A stretch of DNA of 64,000 nt from Sphingobium sp. TCM1 (lineage in GTDB: Bacteria; Pseudomonadota; Alphaproteobacteria; Sphingomonadales; Sphingomonadaceae). Below, one piece after another: positions 8,097 through 17,001 of this stretch. Each line of letters starts with the position of its first letter. Position 1 is the first letter of the stretch. The DNA lies in contig NZ_LXVX01000038.1 in assembly GCF_001650725.1 (NCBI RefSeq), positions 62,001-126,000 of the forward strand, given 5' to 3'. The notes beneath the pieces are model-generated. The model was not told the DNA's origin. It worked only from the letters and a program-made list of their open reading frames with translations, and ran no database searches. The position numbers were made by a program, and so were the translations under genes.

Positions 8097-9263
8097 TCAG
8101 TAGGATTTTGGCAGATCGAGCACTTTTTCCGCCAGGAAATTCAGGATCATGTGCGGGCTGACCGGCGCCGTGCGCGGAATCAGCACTTCGCGCAGCAATC
8201 GTTCGACATGATATTCCTGCGCATAGCCCATGCCGCCCAGGGTCAGCATGGCGGTATGACAGGCCTCGAACGCGGCCTCCGCCGCCAGATATTTGCCGGC
8301 ATTGGCTTCCACGCCGCAATCCTCGCCCTTGTCGAACTTGGTCGCCGCCTGCATCACCATCAGGTTCGCCGCCTCGAGCTGCGCCCAGCATTTGGCGAGC
8401 GGATGCTGGATTCCCTGGTTCATGCCGATCGGCCGGTCGAATACGATCCTTTCGCGCGCATAGCGGGCGGCGCGCTGGATCGCGTTGCGGCCAATGCCGA
8501 TCGCCTCGGCGCCCAGCAGGATGCGCTCAGGGTTCAGTCCCTTGAGGATGATGCGGAAACCCTGCCCCTCCTCCCCGATCCGATCCCCTTCGGGAATGAA
8601 AAGATCGTTGATGAACAACATGTTGGATCCAACCGCATGGCGACCCATCTTGGGGATGAGCTGATGTTCGATACGATCCCGATCCAGCCTGGTGAAGAAG
8701 AGCGAGAGACCATGGGTCTTGTTGGCCACCTCCTCCAGGGGCGTCGTCCGCGCCAGCAGCATCATGCGGTCCGCGACATGGGCGTTGGTGATCCAGATCT
8801 TCTCGCCATTGACGCGATAGCCGCCCTCGACCCGCTCAGCCCGCGTCTTGAGCTTGGTCGTATCCAGGCCGGTATTGGGTTCGGTCACGGCGAAGCACAT
8901 TTTTTCCGCGCCCGACAGGACCGGCGGGATCATGCGCTGCTTCTGCTCGTCGGTCCCGAAAAGCGCGATCGGCTCCAGGCTGAACACCGGGCCGTGGATG
9001 GTCGATGCCGCGGTCATCCCGCCGCCCGCCTCGGCCACCGCCTGCATCATGATCGCGGCCTCGGTAATGCCAAGACCCGCGCCCCCGACCGATTCCGGCA
9101 TGGCGACGCCCAGCCAGCCCGCACCGGCCATCGCGGCATAGAAATCATCGGGAAAGACGCCGTCCCGGTCGCGCGCAAGCCAATAATCGTCGGAAAACTG
9201 CCCGCAATGCTGGAGCACATTTTCGCGGATACTCCGCTGATCTTCGGTCAATGCAAAATCCAC
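8097..9263 (-). CDS. Acyl-CoA dehydrogenase
   Basis: A 388-residue FAD enzyme that introduces a double bond alpha,beta to a CoA thioester. Family segments: AVTEPNTGLD near residue 140, YRVNGEKIWITNAH near 165, and a C-terminal TLGGMGYAQEYHVERLLRE. The GTG start at 9263 fits the family's N-terminus (VDFALTEDQRSIRENV) and has GAGG upstream. The longer frame to 9329 adds an arginine-rich tail unlike the family. It is the first gene of the minus-strand operon ACAD-CitE-CoA transferase-crotonase-Rieske, and is divergent from the CaiB-type gene across a 161-base gap in which I see no TetR-type operator. Confidence 0.88.
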   Translation of the reverse strand: MDFALTEDQRSIRENVLQHCGQFSDDYWLARDRDGVFPDDFYAAMAGAGWLGVAMPESVGGAGLGITEAAIMMQAVAEAGGGMTAASTIHGPVFSLEPIALFGTDEQKQRMIPPVLSGAEKMCFAVTEPNTGLDTTKLKTRAERVEGGYRVNGEKIWITNAHVADRMMLLARTTPLEEVANKTHGLSLFFTRLDRDRIEHQLIPKMGRHAVGSNMLFINDLFIPEGDRIGEEGQGFRIILKGLNPERILLGAEAIGIGRNAIQRAARYARERIVFDRPIGMNQGIQHPLAKCWAQLEAANLMVMQAATKFDKGEDCGVEANAGKYLAAEAAFEACHTAMLTLGGMGYAQEYHVERLLREVLIPRTAPVSPHMILNFLAEKVLDLPKSY

Positions 9264-9424
9264 GGACGCTTCGCCTCTGTTTCTCTCCCGATCCGCGTCG
9301 GGGGTATCAGCGGCCAACGGAGCGCACAATCGGACGCCCGCGACATATCGGTGGGGCGAAGCGGTTGCGCGTGGATTTCTCCGCCTTCCTATCCTAGCCC
9401 CGATGCATGGAACAGGAGAGCGAA

Positions 9425-10600
9425 ATGAGCGCAGGCACCGCCGGGGGCGGCCCCTTGTCGGGCATCAGGGTGGTCGACCTGACCTCCATGGTCTTCGGCC
9501 CCTATGCGACGCAGATCATGGCGGACATGGGCGCCGACGTCATCAAGATCGAACCGCCAGACGGTGGCGACGCGACCCGCTACATCAATGCCGGGCCGAC
9601 GCCCGACCTGGGCGGCGTGTTCACCAATGTGAACCGTGGCAAGCGCAGCGTAGTGCTGGACTTGCGGCAGGAGGCCGATCGCACGACGCTGCGCCGGCTG
9701 ATCGCGACCGCCGACATCTTCATCCATTCCATGCGCGGCAAGGCGATCGCCCGGCTGGGGTTCGACTATGCCGCCGTCAGCGCGATCCGCCCCGACATCG
9801 TCTACACCAATTGCTATGGGTACAGCCGTCGCGGTCCGGATGCCGACAAGCCCGCCTATGACGACACCATCCAGGCAGAATGCGGCATTCCGCACCTTCA
9901 GGGCCTGATGACCGGCCAGCCCGATTTCGCCGCCACCATCATGGCGGACAAGGTGTCGGGGCTGACCGCGCTCTATGCCACGATGATGGCGCTGTTCCAT
10001 CGCGAACGCACCGGCGAGGGGCAGGAAGTGGAAGTCGGCATGTTCGAAACCATGGCCTCCTTCATGCTGGCCGAACATGCGAGCGGGATGATGTTCGACC
10101 CGTCGCTCGGGCCGGCCCATTATCACCGCGTCGTGGCGCGCAACCGCAAGCCCTATCGCACCAGGGACGGCTATGTCGCGGCGCTGGTCTATAATGACAA
10201 GCATTGGAACGCCTTTATCCAGGCTGTCCAGCCGCCCTGGGCCAGCGACGCCTTCGATACGCTGGCCAAGCGGGCGAAGCAGATCGAACGCGTCTACGGG
10301 CTGCTGGGCGAGACCTTCCTGGAACGGACGACGCAGGAATGGCTCGATCTGCTGGAGCGGCTGCATATCCCGGCGGCGCCGCTGCGCACCACCGACGAAC
10401 TGTTCGACAATCCGCATTTGAATGCCATCGGCTTCTTCGAATCCGTCGAGGCGCCCTATGGCACGGTGCGCTATCCGGGCGTGCCGACCTGGTTCTCGCG
10501 CACGCCGGGCCGGGTGGCCGGGCCGACGCCCCGACTGGGCACGGATACGCAGGATGTGCTGGCCGAACTGGACCGGGAATATCCGGTCGTCCCGGAATGA
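9425..10600 (+). CDS. CaiB/BaiF family III CoA-transferase
   Basis: A 391-residue family III CoA-transferase. The N-terminus LSGIRVVDLTSMVFGPYATQIMADMGADVIKIEPP is the family signature. The catalytic aspartate is in KPAYDDTIQAECG near residue 150, and GEGQEVEVGMFETM near 205 is also typical. These enzymes move CoA between an acyl-CoA and a free acid without a covalent ping-pong intermediate, and in catabolism they activate acids in place of an ATP-dependent ligase. No CoA ligase is present in this island, so this protein or the family I enzyme may do the activation. The start at 9425 follows AGGAG. The Rieske oxygenase gene follows 140 bases downstream. Confidence 0.9.
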   Translation: MSAGTAGGGPLSGIRVVDLTSMVFGPYATQIMADMGADVIKIEPPDGGDATRYINAGPTPDLGGVFTNVNRGKRSVVLDLRQEADRTTLRRLIATADIFIHSMRGKAIARLGFDYAAVSAIRPDIVYTNCYGYSRRGPDADKPAYDDTIQAECGIPHLQGLMTGQPDFAATIMADKVSGLTALYATMMALFHRERTGEGQEVEVGMFETMASFMLAEHASGMMFDPSLGPAHYHRVVARNRKPYRTRDGYVAALVYNDKHWNAFIQAVQPPWASDAFDTLAKRAKQIERVYGLLGETFLERTTQEWLDLLERLHIPAAPLRTTDELFDNPHLNAIGFFESVEAPYGTVRYPGVPTWFSRTPGRVAGPTPRLGTDTQDVLAELDREYPVVPE

Positions 10601-10740
10601 ATCGATCAGGGCCTCCCGCTCCATCGGCACGGCGATGAAGCAGGCCGGCCGGCCGTTCATCCTTGAACCGCCTTCGCCAGTCTTTACGCTCCGGTGCCCA
10701 GGACAGGATAGCGACAGGGTGAACCATGGCGGAGGATGTG

Positions 10741-12126
10741 ATGACCAAGGCGCGCGACGTGCCCTTCGAGGTGAACGATCCCGAGCGCATCCCCACGCCG
10801 CGCTACTATGACGCCGATTTCTACCAGCAGGAGGTCGAGCATCTGTGGCCCCATGTCTGGCAGATGGCGTGCCGGGTCGAGCAGATTCCGGAGATCGGCG
10901 ACTGGATCGAATATAGCAATCTCGGCAAGTCGGTCATCATCGTGCGCGGGAAGGACGGCATCCGGGCGTTCCACAATGCCTGCCGCCATCGCGGTGTGCC
11001 GCTGACCGAAGGACCGCACGGCAATTGCAAGGGCAAGGGCTTCATCTGCCCCTTCCATGGCTGGCGCTGGAACAGCGAGGGCAAGAACAGCTTTGTCTAC
11101 GGCCGCCATATGTTCAGCGAGCGGCAGCTGGACGAGGACGACCTGGCGCTGCGCCCCTGCCGCAGCGAGATCGCGATCGGTTGCGTCTTCATCAATTTCG
11201 ATGACGATGCGCCGTCCCTGCGCGACCAGCTGGGGCCGCTCGCGGCCGGGCTCGACGCTTACCATGCCGACAGGATGCGCGCCGAATGGTGCTTCGGCAC
11301 CGTGCTGCCGGCCAACTGGAAGATCGCGATGGAAGCCTTCATGGAAGGCTATCATGTGATGCGGACGCATCCGCAGCTGCAACAGAAGGTGCCGATCCTC
11401 TACAACAGCATGTACGGCATGGATACGGGCGGGATCGGCGTGCCGATCAACATGCATCGGTCGATGAAGGAAAATATCCAGGACCAGGTCGACCATATGC
11501 AGTTGCTGAGCGACGGCATGGCCGGCATGTGCCACGCCAAGGATGTCGCGGTCGCGCGCACGCTGGTCGATGTCGAACTGCCCGAAGATCCGCAGCAGGC
11601 GATCATGCACTGGTTCGGGATGGTCAACCATTGCGTCACCGAAGCGGCACGCGTGCGCGGCGAACCGGCGCCCGACCTCAACCGCATCGCGATGGAAACT
11701 CCGGTGAAGGCGGTCGAGTTCATCTTCCCCAACTATTTCCTGCTGCCTTTCCTTTCGAGCATGGCGGCCTATCGCATCCGCCCGCTGGGACCGGAAAGCT
11801 GCCTGTTCGAACTCTGGTCGCTCACTCATTTCCCCGAAGGCCAGGAACCCCCGCCGGTGATGGAGACGGTGATGCTGCCACATGACAGCGACCGTTTCCC
11901 GCAGATCCCCCGGCAGGATTATTCCAACATCCCCATCCAGCAGAAGGGGCTTCACGCGCAGGGCTTCGACTTCATGCGACTGTCGAAGGATATCGAGGGG
12001 CTGATCAGCAATTACCAGCGGATCATCGATGGCTATCTGAAGGGCGCGCCACGGGAAAGCCTGCTCGCCGCGACACAGAAGCTGGCCGGCAATTTCGACG
12101 GGCCGATTCTCGACCTGGGCCTTTGA
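10741..12126 (+). CDS. Rieske aromatic-ring-hydroxylating oxygenase, alpha subunit
   Basis: A 461-residue Rieske oxygenase. The [2Fe-2S] ligands are C81/H83 (CRHRGVPL) and C103/H106 (CPFHGWRW). The catalytic iron histidines are in MEGYHVMRTHPQL near residues 205-210. Its N-terminus and catalytic domain differ clearly from the Rieske protein at 3752, so the two are not recent copies. GGAGGA precedes the ATG at 10741; an ATG at 10726 is also possible. No beta subunit is adjacent. The [2Fe-2S] ferredoxin at 14400 could donate electrons, but no reductase is in the window. It converges on the acyl-CoA dehydrogenase gene cluster at 12176. Confidence 0.88.
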   Translation: MTKARDVPFEVNDPERIPTPRYYDADFYQQEVEHLWPHVWQMACRVEQIPEIGDWIEYSNLGKSVIIVRGKDGIRAFHNACRHRGVPLTEGPHGNCKGKGFICPFHGWRWNSEGKNSFVYGRHMFSERQLDEDDLALRPCRSEIAIGCVFINFDDDAPSLRDQLGPLAAGLDAYHADRMRAEWCFGTVLPANWKIAMEAFMEGYHVMRTHPQLQQKVPILYNSMYGMDTGGIGVPINMHRSMKENIQDQVDHMQLLSDGMAGMCHAKDVAVARTLVDVELPEDPQQAIMHWFGMVNHCVTEAARVRGEPAPDLNRIAMETPVKAVEFIFPNYFLLPFLSSMAAYRIRPLGPESCLFELWSLTHFPEGQEPPPVMETVMLPHDSDRFPQIPRQDYSNIPIQQKGLHAQGFDFMRLSKDIEGLISNYQRIIDGYLKGAPRESLLAATQKLAGNFDGPILDLGL

Positions 12127-12175
12127 CCCCGCGGGCGGCGGGCGGCTCGGACCATCTCCGCGTCGCCCGTGCCGC

Positions 12176-13090
12176 TTATCCCCACAGCGCCTCGGCGGCG
12201 ACCAGCGCCTGCCCGCCGCGCCCCCCAAGCTCCCCGATCAACGCCTTCAGCCGATAGGTCCACAAATGGAGCGGATGCTCCAGCGTCATGCCCATGGCGC
12301 CAAGGAACTGGTGGAAGTCGTATACCGCGAGGCGCGCCGATTCCTGGGCGTGCAGCGCCGCCAGCGCGGCGTCCGCCGGATCGAGCGTGGCCGCCGCCTT
12401 CATCGCCAGCCAGTGGACGCCATTGGCGCGCACCTGCGCTTCGGCCAGCCGGTGCCGCAATGCCTGGAAGGTCGCGAGCGGCCGGCCGAATTGCTGGCGA
12501 TCGGTCACATGCGCGACCGTGCTGTCCAGCGCCGCGCCAAGCAGGCCCGCAGCCTCCGCCGCCAGCGCGATGCGCCAGCGAGTCAGCACATCCTGCGGCG
12601 AAAGGGCCAGGCGTGCGCGATCGACGGGCGCGGCGACCAGGTTGCCCATCGGATAGGCGTGGAGTGCGTCGGGTTCGGCGCGCACCTGATCCGCGGCCAC
12701 GATGAAGCAGGACACGTCGGAGGCACCGACCATCAGCACGGTCGCGCCGGGCGCGAGAAACCGGATCGGGCGATGTTCCCGACCCTCCTCCACCAGGCAG
12801 AGCGGCCGGGGCTTGTCATCCCCCAGCAACGGCCGGACGACCGCGCTGGCCGCCGCCTCCACCGCCTGCGGCAGGCGCGCCAGCGCCGCGACGACCAGCG
12901 CCGCCGTGACGATCCCCAGATCGGGGTCGAACCCGACATCGAGAAACCCTCCCTCCGCAAGCGCCCGGTCCAGCGGCGCATCGGGCAAGGCAAAACCGGA
13001 GTCATGCAGGGAAGCCGCGGCGAAGGGCCGTGTCAGGCTGTCGATCGCATCGAGAATGGCGACCTGATCGTCGCTCAGCGCCAGATCCAT
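12176..13090 (-). CDS. Acyl-CoA dehydrogenase, small partner of a heteromeric pair
   Basis: A 304-residue protein with the C-terminal acyl-CoA dehydrogenase fold (DRQQFGRPLATFQALRHRLAE near residue 190 and a C-terminal GAMGMTLEHPLHLWTYR). It is shorter and more divergent in its N-terminal half than a self-sufficient dehydrogenase. Its ATG overlaps the stop of the 381-residue dehydrogenase upstream by one base (TGATG). Known heteromeric dehydrogenases for steroid and other bulky acyl-CoAs are built from such an adjacent long and short pair, the short chain contributing structure and part of the FAD site. I infer an alpha2beta2 enzyme with the upstream gene product. Confidence 0.82.
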   Translation of the reverse strand: MDLALSDDQVAILDAIDSLTRPFAAASLHDSGFALPDAPLDRALAEGGFLDVGFDPDLGIVTAALVVAALARLPQAVEAAASAVVRPLLGDDKPRPLCLVEEGREHRPIRFLAPGATVLMVGASDVSCFIVAADQVRAEPDALHAYPMGNLVAAPVDRARLALSPQDVLTRWRIALAAEAAGLLGAALDSTVAHVTDRQQFGRPLATFQALRHRLAEAQVRANGVHWLAMKAAATLDPADAALAALHAQESARLAVYDFHQFLGAMGMTLEHPLHLWTYRLKALIGELGGRGGQALVAAEALWG

Positions 13091-14235
13091 CAGCGCGGCT
13101 CCCTGGGCAGTTTGAGAATATCGGTGGCGATGATGTTGAGCTGGATTTCCGCCGCACCGGCCGCGATGCCGGCGACGATGCCGCGCTGGTGGTGCATCTT
13201 CAGATAAGGATGGGCGTCCGCCAGCGCTTCGGGCAGATATTCGACGACGAACTCGCACACTCGCCGCTCGGCCATCACTGTCGCGAACCGGGCGGAACTG
13301 GATTCCGCGCCGATCGGCTCGCCCTTGGCGCGACGGTCGATCAGGGCATAGCTCGCCATGCGGGCGGCCTCGCACAGGGCGGCCGCATGGGCCGCCTCGA
13401 TCTTCACCGCATCGCCGCGCCAGTCACCCAGCATCCTGAGTTCCGCCACGGCCCGGTCGAGCGCCGCGCGCGCGAGCGCATAGCGCGGTATGCCGAGCCG
13501 CTCGTTGGTCAGCGAATAGGCGATGATCTCCCACGCCTGGCCTTCCTCGCCCAGAAGCGCTGAAACCGGCACGGTCACATCGTCGAAAAATACCTCATGA
13601 ATATCGCCCTCGCCGATCAGCGAGGGGATCTGCCGCACGGTGATGCCGGGCGTGTCCATCGGTACCAGCAGGATGGATATGCCCTTCTTGCGATCGTCGC
13701 TGGTCCGGCAGACCAGAAAGCAGCTGTCCGCCAGGCCGGCATAGCTGGTCCAGATCTTCTGCCCGTTGACGCGATATGTCTCGCCGTCGCGCACCGCCCG
13801 TGTTCGCAGCGACGCCAGGTCCGACCCGGAACCGGGTTCGGAAAAGCCCTGGCACCAGAGCGCCCGCCCCTGCGCGATCGGTGGCAGGTAGCGCGCCTTC
13901 TGCGCCTCCGACCCATAGCGGATCAGGGTGGGGCCGATCCAGTTGACGTTCATATACTGGCCGCCGCGTGGTTCGCCCGCGATCCACATCTCCTCGGCCA
14001 GGATCGCCTGGTGCCACGGATCAAGGCCCAGCCCGCCCAGCGCGACGGGCCAGTGCGGGATCAGCAACCCCTCCTCCGCCAGCCTGCCGCAAAAGCCCTC
14101 CGCATAGCGGGTGAGCGCCGGCGACGCCGGACCATGCTGCGAAAAACGCTCCCAATCCTCCGGCAGCCAGTCAGCCAGCAGATCGCGCAGTCGCTGGCGA
14201 AAGCCAGCCTCTTTCTCTGTCCACTCAAAATTCAT
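13090..14235 (-). CDS. Acyl-CoA dehydrogenase, large partner of a heteromeric pair
   Basis: A 381-residue acyl-CoA dehydrogenase. Visible segments are GFSEPGSGSDLASLRTRA near residue 130, YRVNGQKIWTSYA near 155, and the C-terminal AAGAAEIQLNIIATDILKLPREP, the usual FAD-contacting end. The ATG at 14235 has GGAAGAG upstream; longer frames add arginine-rich residues and are unlikely. The gene is coupled to the short dehydrogenase downstream. It is divergent from the ferredoxin gene at 14400 across 164 bases, mirroring a second large+small pair on the plus strand. Confidence 0.88.
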   Translation of the reverse strand: MNFEWTEKEAGFRQRLRDLLADWLPEDWERFSQHGPASPALTRYAEGFCGRLAEEGLLIPHWPVALGGLGLDPWHQAILAEEMWIAGEPRGGQYMNVNWIGPTLIRYGSEAQKARYLPPIAQGRALWCQGFSEPGSGSDLASLRTRAVRDGETYRVNGQKIWTSYAGLADSCFLVCRTSDDRKKGISILLVPMDTPGITVRQIPSLIGEGDIHEVFFDDVTVPVSALLGEEGQAWEIIAYSLTNERLGIPRYALARAALDRAVAELRMLGDWRGDAVKIEAAHAAALCEAARMASYALIDRRAKGEPIGAESSSARFATVMAERRVCEFVVEYLPEALADAHPYLKMHHQRGIVAGIAAGAAEIQLNIIATDILKLPREPR

Positions 14236-14399
14236 CGCATCGCTCTTCCGGCATGGCGCATGTCTCCGGGTACCCAAAGCCCGGCGCCGAGAACAGGGCA
14301 GCCCCCAAGAGAACGCCCCGGTGATATGGCGCGGCGGGGCTTGGACAAGGGATGCTCGGCGCGAGAATATCGGCGCGACCGACAAGGACCAGACCGCCG

Positions 14400-14714
14400 A
14401 TGACCGACATCCGCTACACCCCCCTCGCCCGGCTGGCGGACGTGCCGAATGGCGCGACAAAGGCGGTGGAAACGGACGGCCGCTCGATCATGCTGTGCCA
14501 TCTCGAGGGGAAGATTCATGCCCTCGACAACCTATGCTCTCATGCGCAGGAACCGCTCGCCTGCGGCCGGATGCGGCTGGGCTGGATCGCCTGCCCGGCG
14601 CATGGCGCGCGCTTCGATCTGGAAACGGGCGAGCCGCTGACCGGCCCTGCCACGGAGCCGATCGCGACTTATGCGGTGCGGATCGTGGACGGCATGATCG
14701 AGGTGGCGCTCTGA
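14400..14714 (+). CDS. Rieske-type [2Fe-2S] ferredoxin
   Basis: A 104-residue soluble Rieske ferredoxin with ligands C46/H48 (CSHAQEPL) and C65/H68 (CPAHGARFD). The length matches BphA3/NdoA-type electron carriers that feed ring-hydroxylating oxygenases. The start at 14400 gives the normal N-terminus; an ATG at 14352 adds a basic extension with no counterpart. It lies between two divergent acyl-CoA dehydrogenase pairs and not next to either Rieske oxygenase. As the only ferredoxin here, it is the likely donor to the oxygenases at 3752 and/or 10741. The reductase must be encoded elsewhere. Confidence 0.88.
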   Translation: MTDIRYTPLARLADVPNGATKAVETDGRSIMLCHLEGKIHALDNLCSHAQEPLACGRMRLGWIACPAHGARFDLETGEPLTGPATEPIATYAVRIVDGMIEVAL

Positions 14715-14829
14715 GCCGCGCGGCAATCTTCATCGCCTTGCCGATATCGCGCGCCATCCGGCGCGTCGGCCATCGCAATTGGCGCCCGGCCGACGCACAG
14801 AGGCATGAACGAACGAGGAGAGTGGCAGC

Positions 14830-16023
14830 TTGACCGACATGGCGGCTAATCTGCGGCAGGAGGTGCGGACCTGGCTTGCCGATCATGCGCCCAGGGACTG
14901 GCGCGCCCGCAGCACGAGCGAGGCGGCCTTTCTGGAGCTGCAACGCAGCTGGTTCGCCGCGCTGGTGGAGGGCGGCTATGCCGTGCCGCACTGGCCCGCC
15001 GGATGGCCCGGCGGCGGCCGCAGCCTGGCCGAGCAGAAGGTCATCTACGAGGAATTCGCCCGCGCCGACACGCCGCGCCTGCTCCTCTCCTTCATGTCGA
15101 CCTATCACGCCGCCTCCACCCTGTTCGAATGGGGCAGCAAGGCGCAGCAGCAGCGTTACATCCCCCGCATCCTGGAAGGCGAGATATGGTGCCAGGGCTT
15201 TTCCGAGCCCAATGCCGGATCGGACCTTGCCGCGCTGCGGACCCGCGCCGAACGGCGCGGCGACGTCTATGTGGTGAACGGCCAGAAACTCTGGTCGACC
15301 ATGGGCCAGTTCGCGGACAAATGCCTGCTGCTCGTGCGGACGAGCAGCGAAGGCGCCAAGCAGGCCGGCCTCACCTATTTGTTGCTGGACCTGCGGGCGC
15401 CCGGCGTCACCATCCGCCCGATCCACCAGATCCATGGCGACGAGGAGTTCGCCGAACTGTTCCTCGACAATGTCGAGGTGCCGGTGGCGGACCGGCTGGG
15501 CGAGGAAGGCCAGGGCTGGACCGTGGCGCAATCGACCCTTGCGTCCGAGCGCGGCCTGACCCTGCTGGAACTGAGCGCCCGGATGAAGGGCGCGCTGTGG
15601 CGGATCGCCGACCTCATCCGCGCGGCGGGGCGGCAGGAGGATGCCGGCATCCTGCGTGATTTGGGCAAGCTGGCGACCCGCGTGGACGCCACCTGCGCGG
15701 TGGCTGACCAGTTCCTGGCCAACCGCATCGCGGGCGAGGAACGGGTGGGAGACGCCTCGATCGTCAAGCTCGCCTATGCCCGCACGCTGCGGGTCTTCAC
15801 CGATCTGGGGGTGCGGATCGGCGGGATCGACGCGCAATATCATGCCCCGATCACCTATGGCGGGGGGATGGAAACGGGCAACTGGATGGCCGATTTCATG
15901 AACAGCTATGCTTGGACCATCGCAGGCGGCAGCGACGAGGTGCAGCGCAACATCATCGCCGAACGTCTGCTCGGGATGCCGCGGGAGCCGAAAGGCTGGA
16001 CGCTGCGGGAGGATGCAGCATGA
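14830..16023 (+). CDS. Acyl-CoA dehydrogenase, large partner of a second heteromeric pair
   Basis: A 397-residue dehydrogenase with GFSEPNAGSDLAALRTRAER near residue 120, VYVVNGQKLWSTMGQFAD near 145, and the C-terminal AGGSDEVQRNIIAERLLGMPREP. The reading starts at a TTG (14830), supported by GAGGAGAG seven bases upstream; an ATG three codons in is the alternative. It overlaps the following short dehydrogenase by four bases (ATGA). It resembles the minus-strand 381-residue protein in layout, including the HWP segment near residue 55, so the two pairs may act on successive or isomeric CoA esters. Confidence 0.87.
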   Translation: MTDMAANLRQEVRTWLADHAPRDWRARSTSEAAFLELQRSWFAALVEGGYAVPHWPAGWPGGGRSLAEQKVIYEEFARADTPRLLLSFMSTYHAASTLFEWGSKAQQQRYIPRILEGEIWCQGFSEPNAGSDLAALRTRAERRGDVYVVNGQKLWSTMGQFADKCLLLVRTSSEGAKQAGLTYLLLDLRAPGVTIRPIHQIHGDEEFAELFLDNVEVPVADRLGEEGQGWTVAQSTLASERGLTLLELSARMKGALWRIADLIRAAGRQEDAGILRDLGKLATRVDATCAVADQFLANRIAGEERVGDASIVKLAYARTLRVFTDLGVRIGGIDAQYHAPITYGGGMETGNWMADFMNSYAWTIAGGSDEVQRNIIAERLLGMPREPKGWTLREDAA

Positions 16024-16976
16024 GCATGACCCGCACCGAATTGCAGGATGCTGCGATACGCGCCTTTCCGCCGGCCGACCTGGTACCCGACGCCGATCGC
16101 AGCTGGACCATGATCGCGGAGATGGGCTGGCTGATGATGGCCGTCCCGGAGGACCAGGGCGGCCTGGGGCTGGGGCTGGAAGCCGTCGGAGTGGTGCATC
16201 AGGCGCTGGGCCGCGCGTTGGTGCCGGGTCCGGCCATCGCCCAGATGCTGGTGATTGAGGCGCTGAGCGCAACCGGGCAGGACGCGCTGCTCGAACGGGC
16301 GATGGCGGGCGAGGTGATGACGGCGCCCCTGGCCGATGGAGCCACGGCAGTGCTCGATGCCGACCGGGCAAGCCATATCGTGCTGACCGACAAAGCGCGC
16401 ATCCTGCTGGCGCCGATCGAAGGCTGCACCGTCACGGAACGGCCTACCTGGGACCGGACCAGGCGGCTGTTCGACGTAACGGTCGCCGACGATCGCGCGA
16501 TCCTGCTGGTGGCGGGGGCGGAGGCGGCCGCGCTGGCCGACCGGATCGCCACGCTGCGCAGCATCGCCCTCACGGCCGATTGCCTGGGCGGCGCGGAGGC
16601 CGCACTCGCGATGACGATCGACTATCTTCAGACCCGGCGCCAGTTCGATCGTCCGCTGGCGCTGTTCCAGGCGCTCAAGCATCGCGTCGCGGACATGAAG
16701 ACCGCGCTGGCGGCGGCCGAAGCGCTCTTCTGGGCGCGCGCCGAGGATCCGGCGGCGGACCGGATCGCGATGGGCGCGCTCAAGGCCCATGCGGCAGGCG
16801 TCTATCGCCTGATCGCCGAGGAGGCGATCCAGCTGCACGGCGGAATCGGCCTGACCATGGAGCATCCCTGCCATCTCTTCCTCAAGCGGGCGATGCTGAA
16901 CGCCGTGCTGGGCGGCGATGCGGATCACTGGCACGCGGAAGCGGGGCGACGGGCCATGACGGCGGCGATCGCCTGA
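16020..16976 (+). CDS. Acyl-CoA dehydrogenase, small partner of a second heteromeric pair
   Basis: A 318-residue short acyl-CoA dehydrogenase. Family segments are GWLMMAVPEDQGGLGLGLEA near residue 40, TRRQFDRPLALFQALKHRVADM near 205, and QLHGGIGLTMEHPCHLFLKRA near 275. Its ATG is embedded in the stop of the large partner (ATGA), the coupling expected for two subunits of one enzyme. It pairs with the 397-residue dehydrogenase upstream. The next gene, a secreted protein, starts 25 bases later and could be co-transcribed. Confidence 0.84.
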   Translation: MSMTRTELQDAAIRAFPPADLVPDADRSWTMIAEMGWLMMAVPEDQGGLGLGLEAVGVVHQALGRALVPGPAIAQMLVIEALSATGQDALLERAMAGEVMTAPLADGATAVLDADRASHIVLTDKARILLAPIEGCTVTERPTWDRTRRLFDVTVADDRAILLVAGAEAAALADRIATLRSIALTADCLGGAEAALAMTIDYLQTRRQFDRPLALFQALKHRVADMKTALAAAEALFWARAEDPAADRIAMGALKAHAAGVYRLIAEEAIQLHGGIGLTMEHPCHLFLKRAMLNAVLGGDADHWHAEAGRRAMTAAIA

Positions 16977-17001
16977 CAAGGATGGAAGGAGGGGACCGGA
17001 C

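Noticed and set aside
7170-9428. Plus-strand open frame of about 750 codons opposite the CitE and acyl-CoA dehydrogenase genes
   Set aside because: No recognisable domain, and it spans two genes and their border on the other strand.
14488-16371. Minus-strand open frame of about 630 codons opposite the second dehydrogenase pair
   Set aside because: Antisense composition; both plus-strand dehydrogenases have full family motifs.
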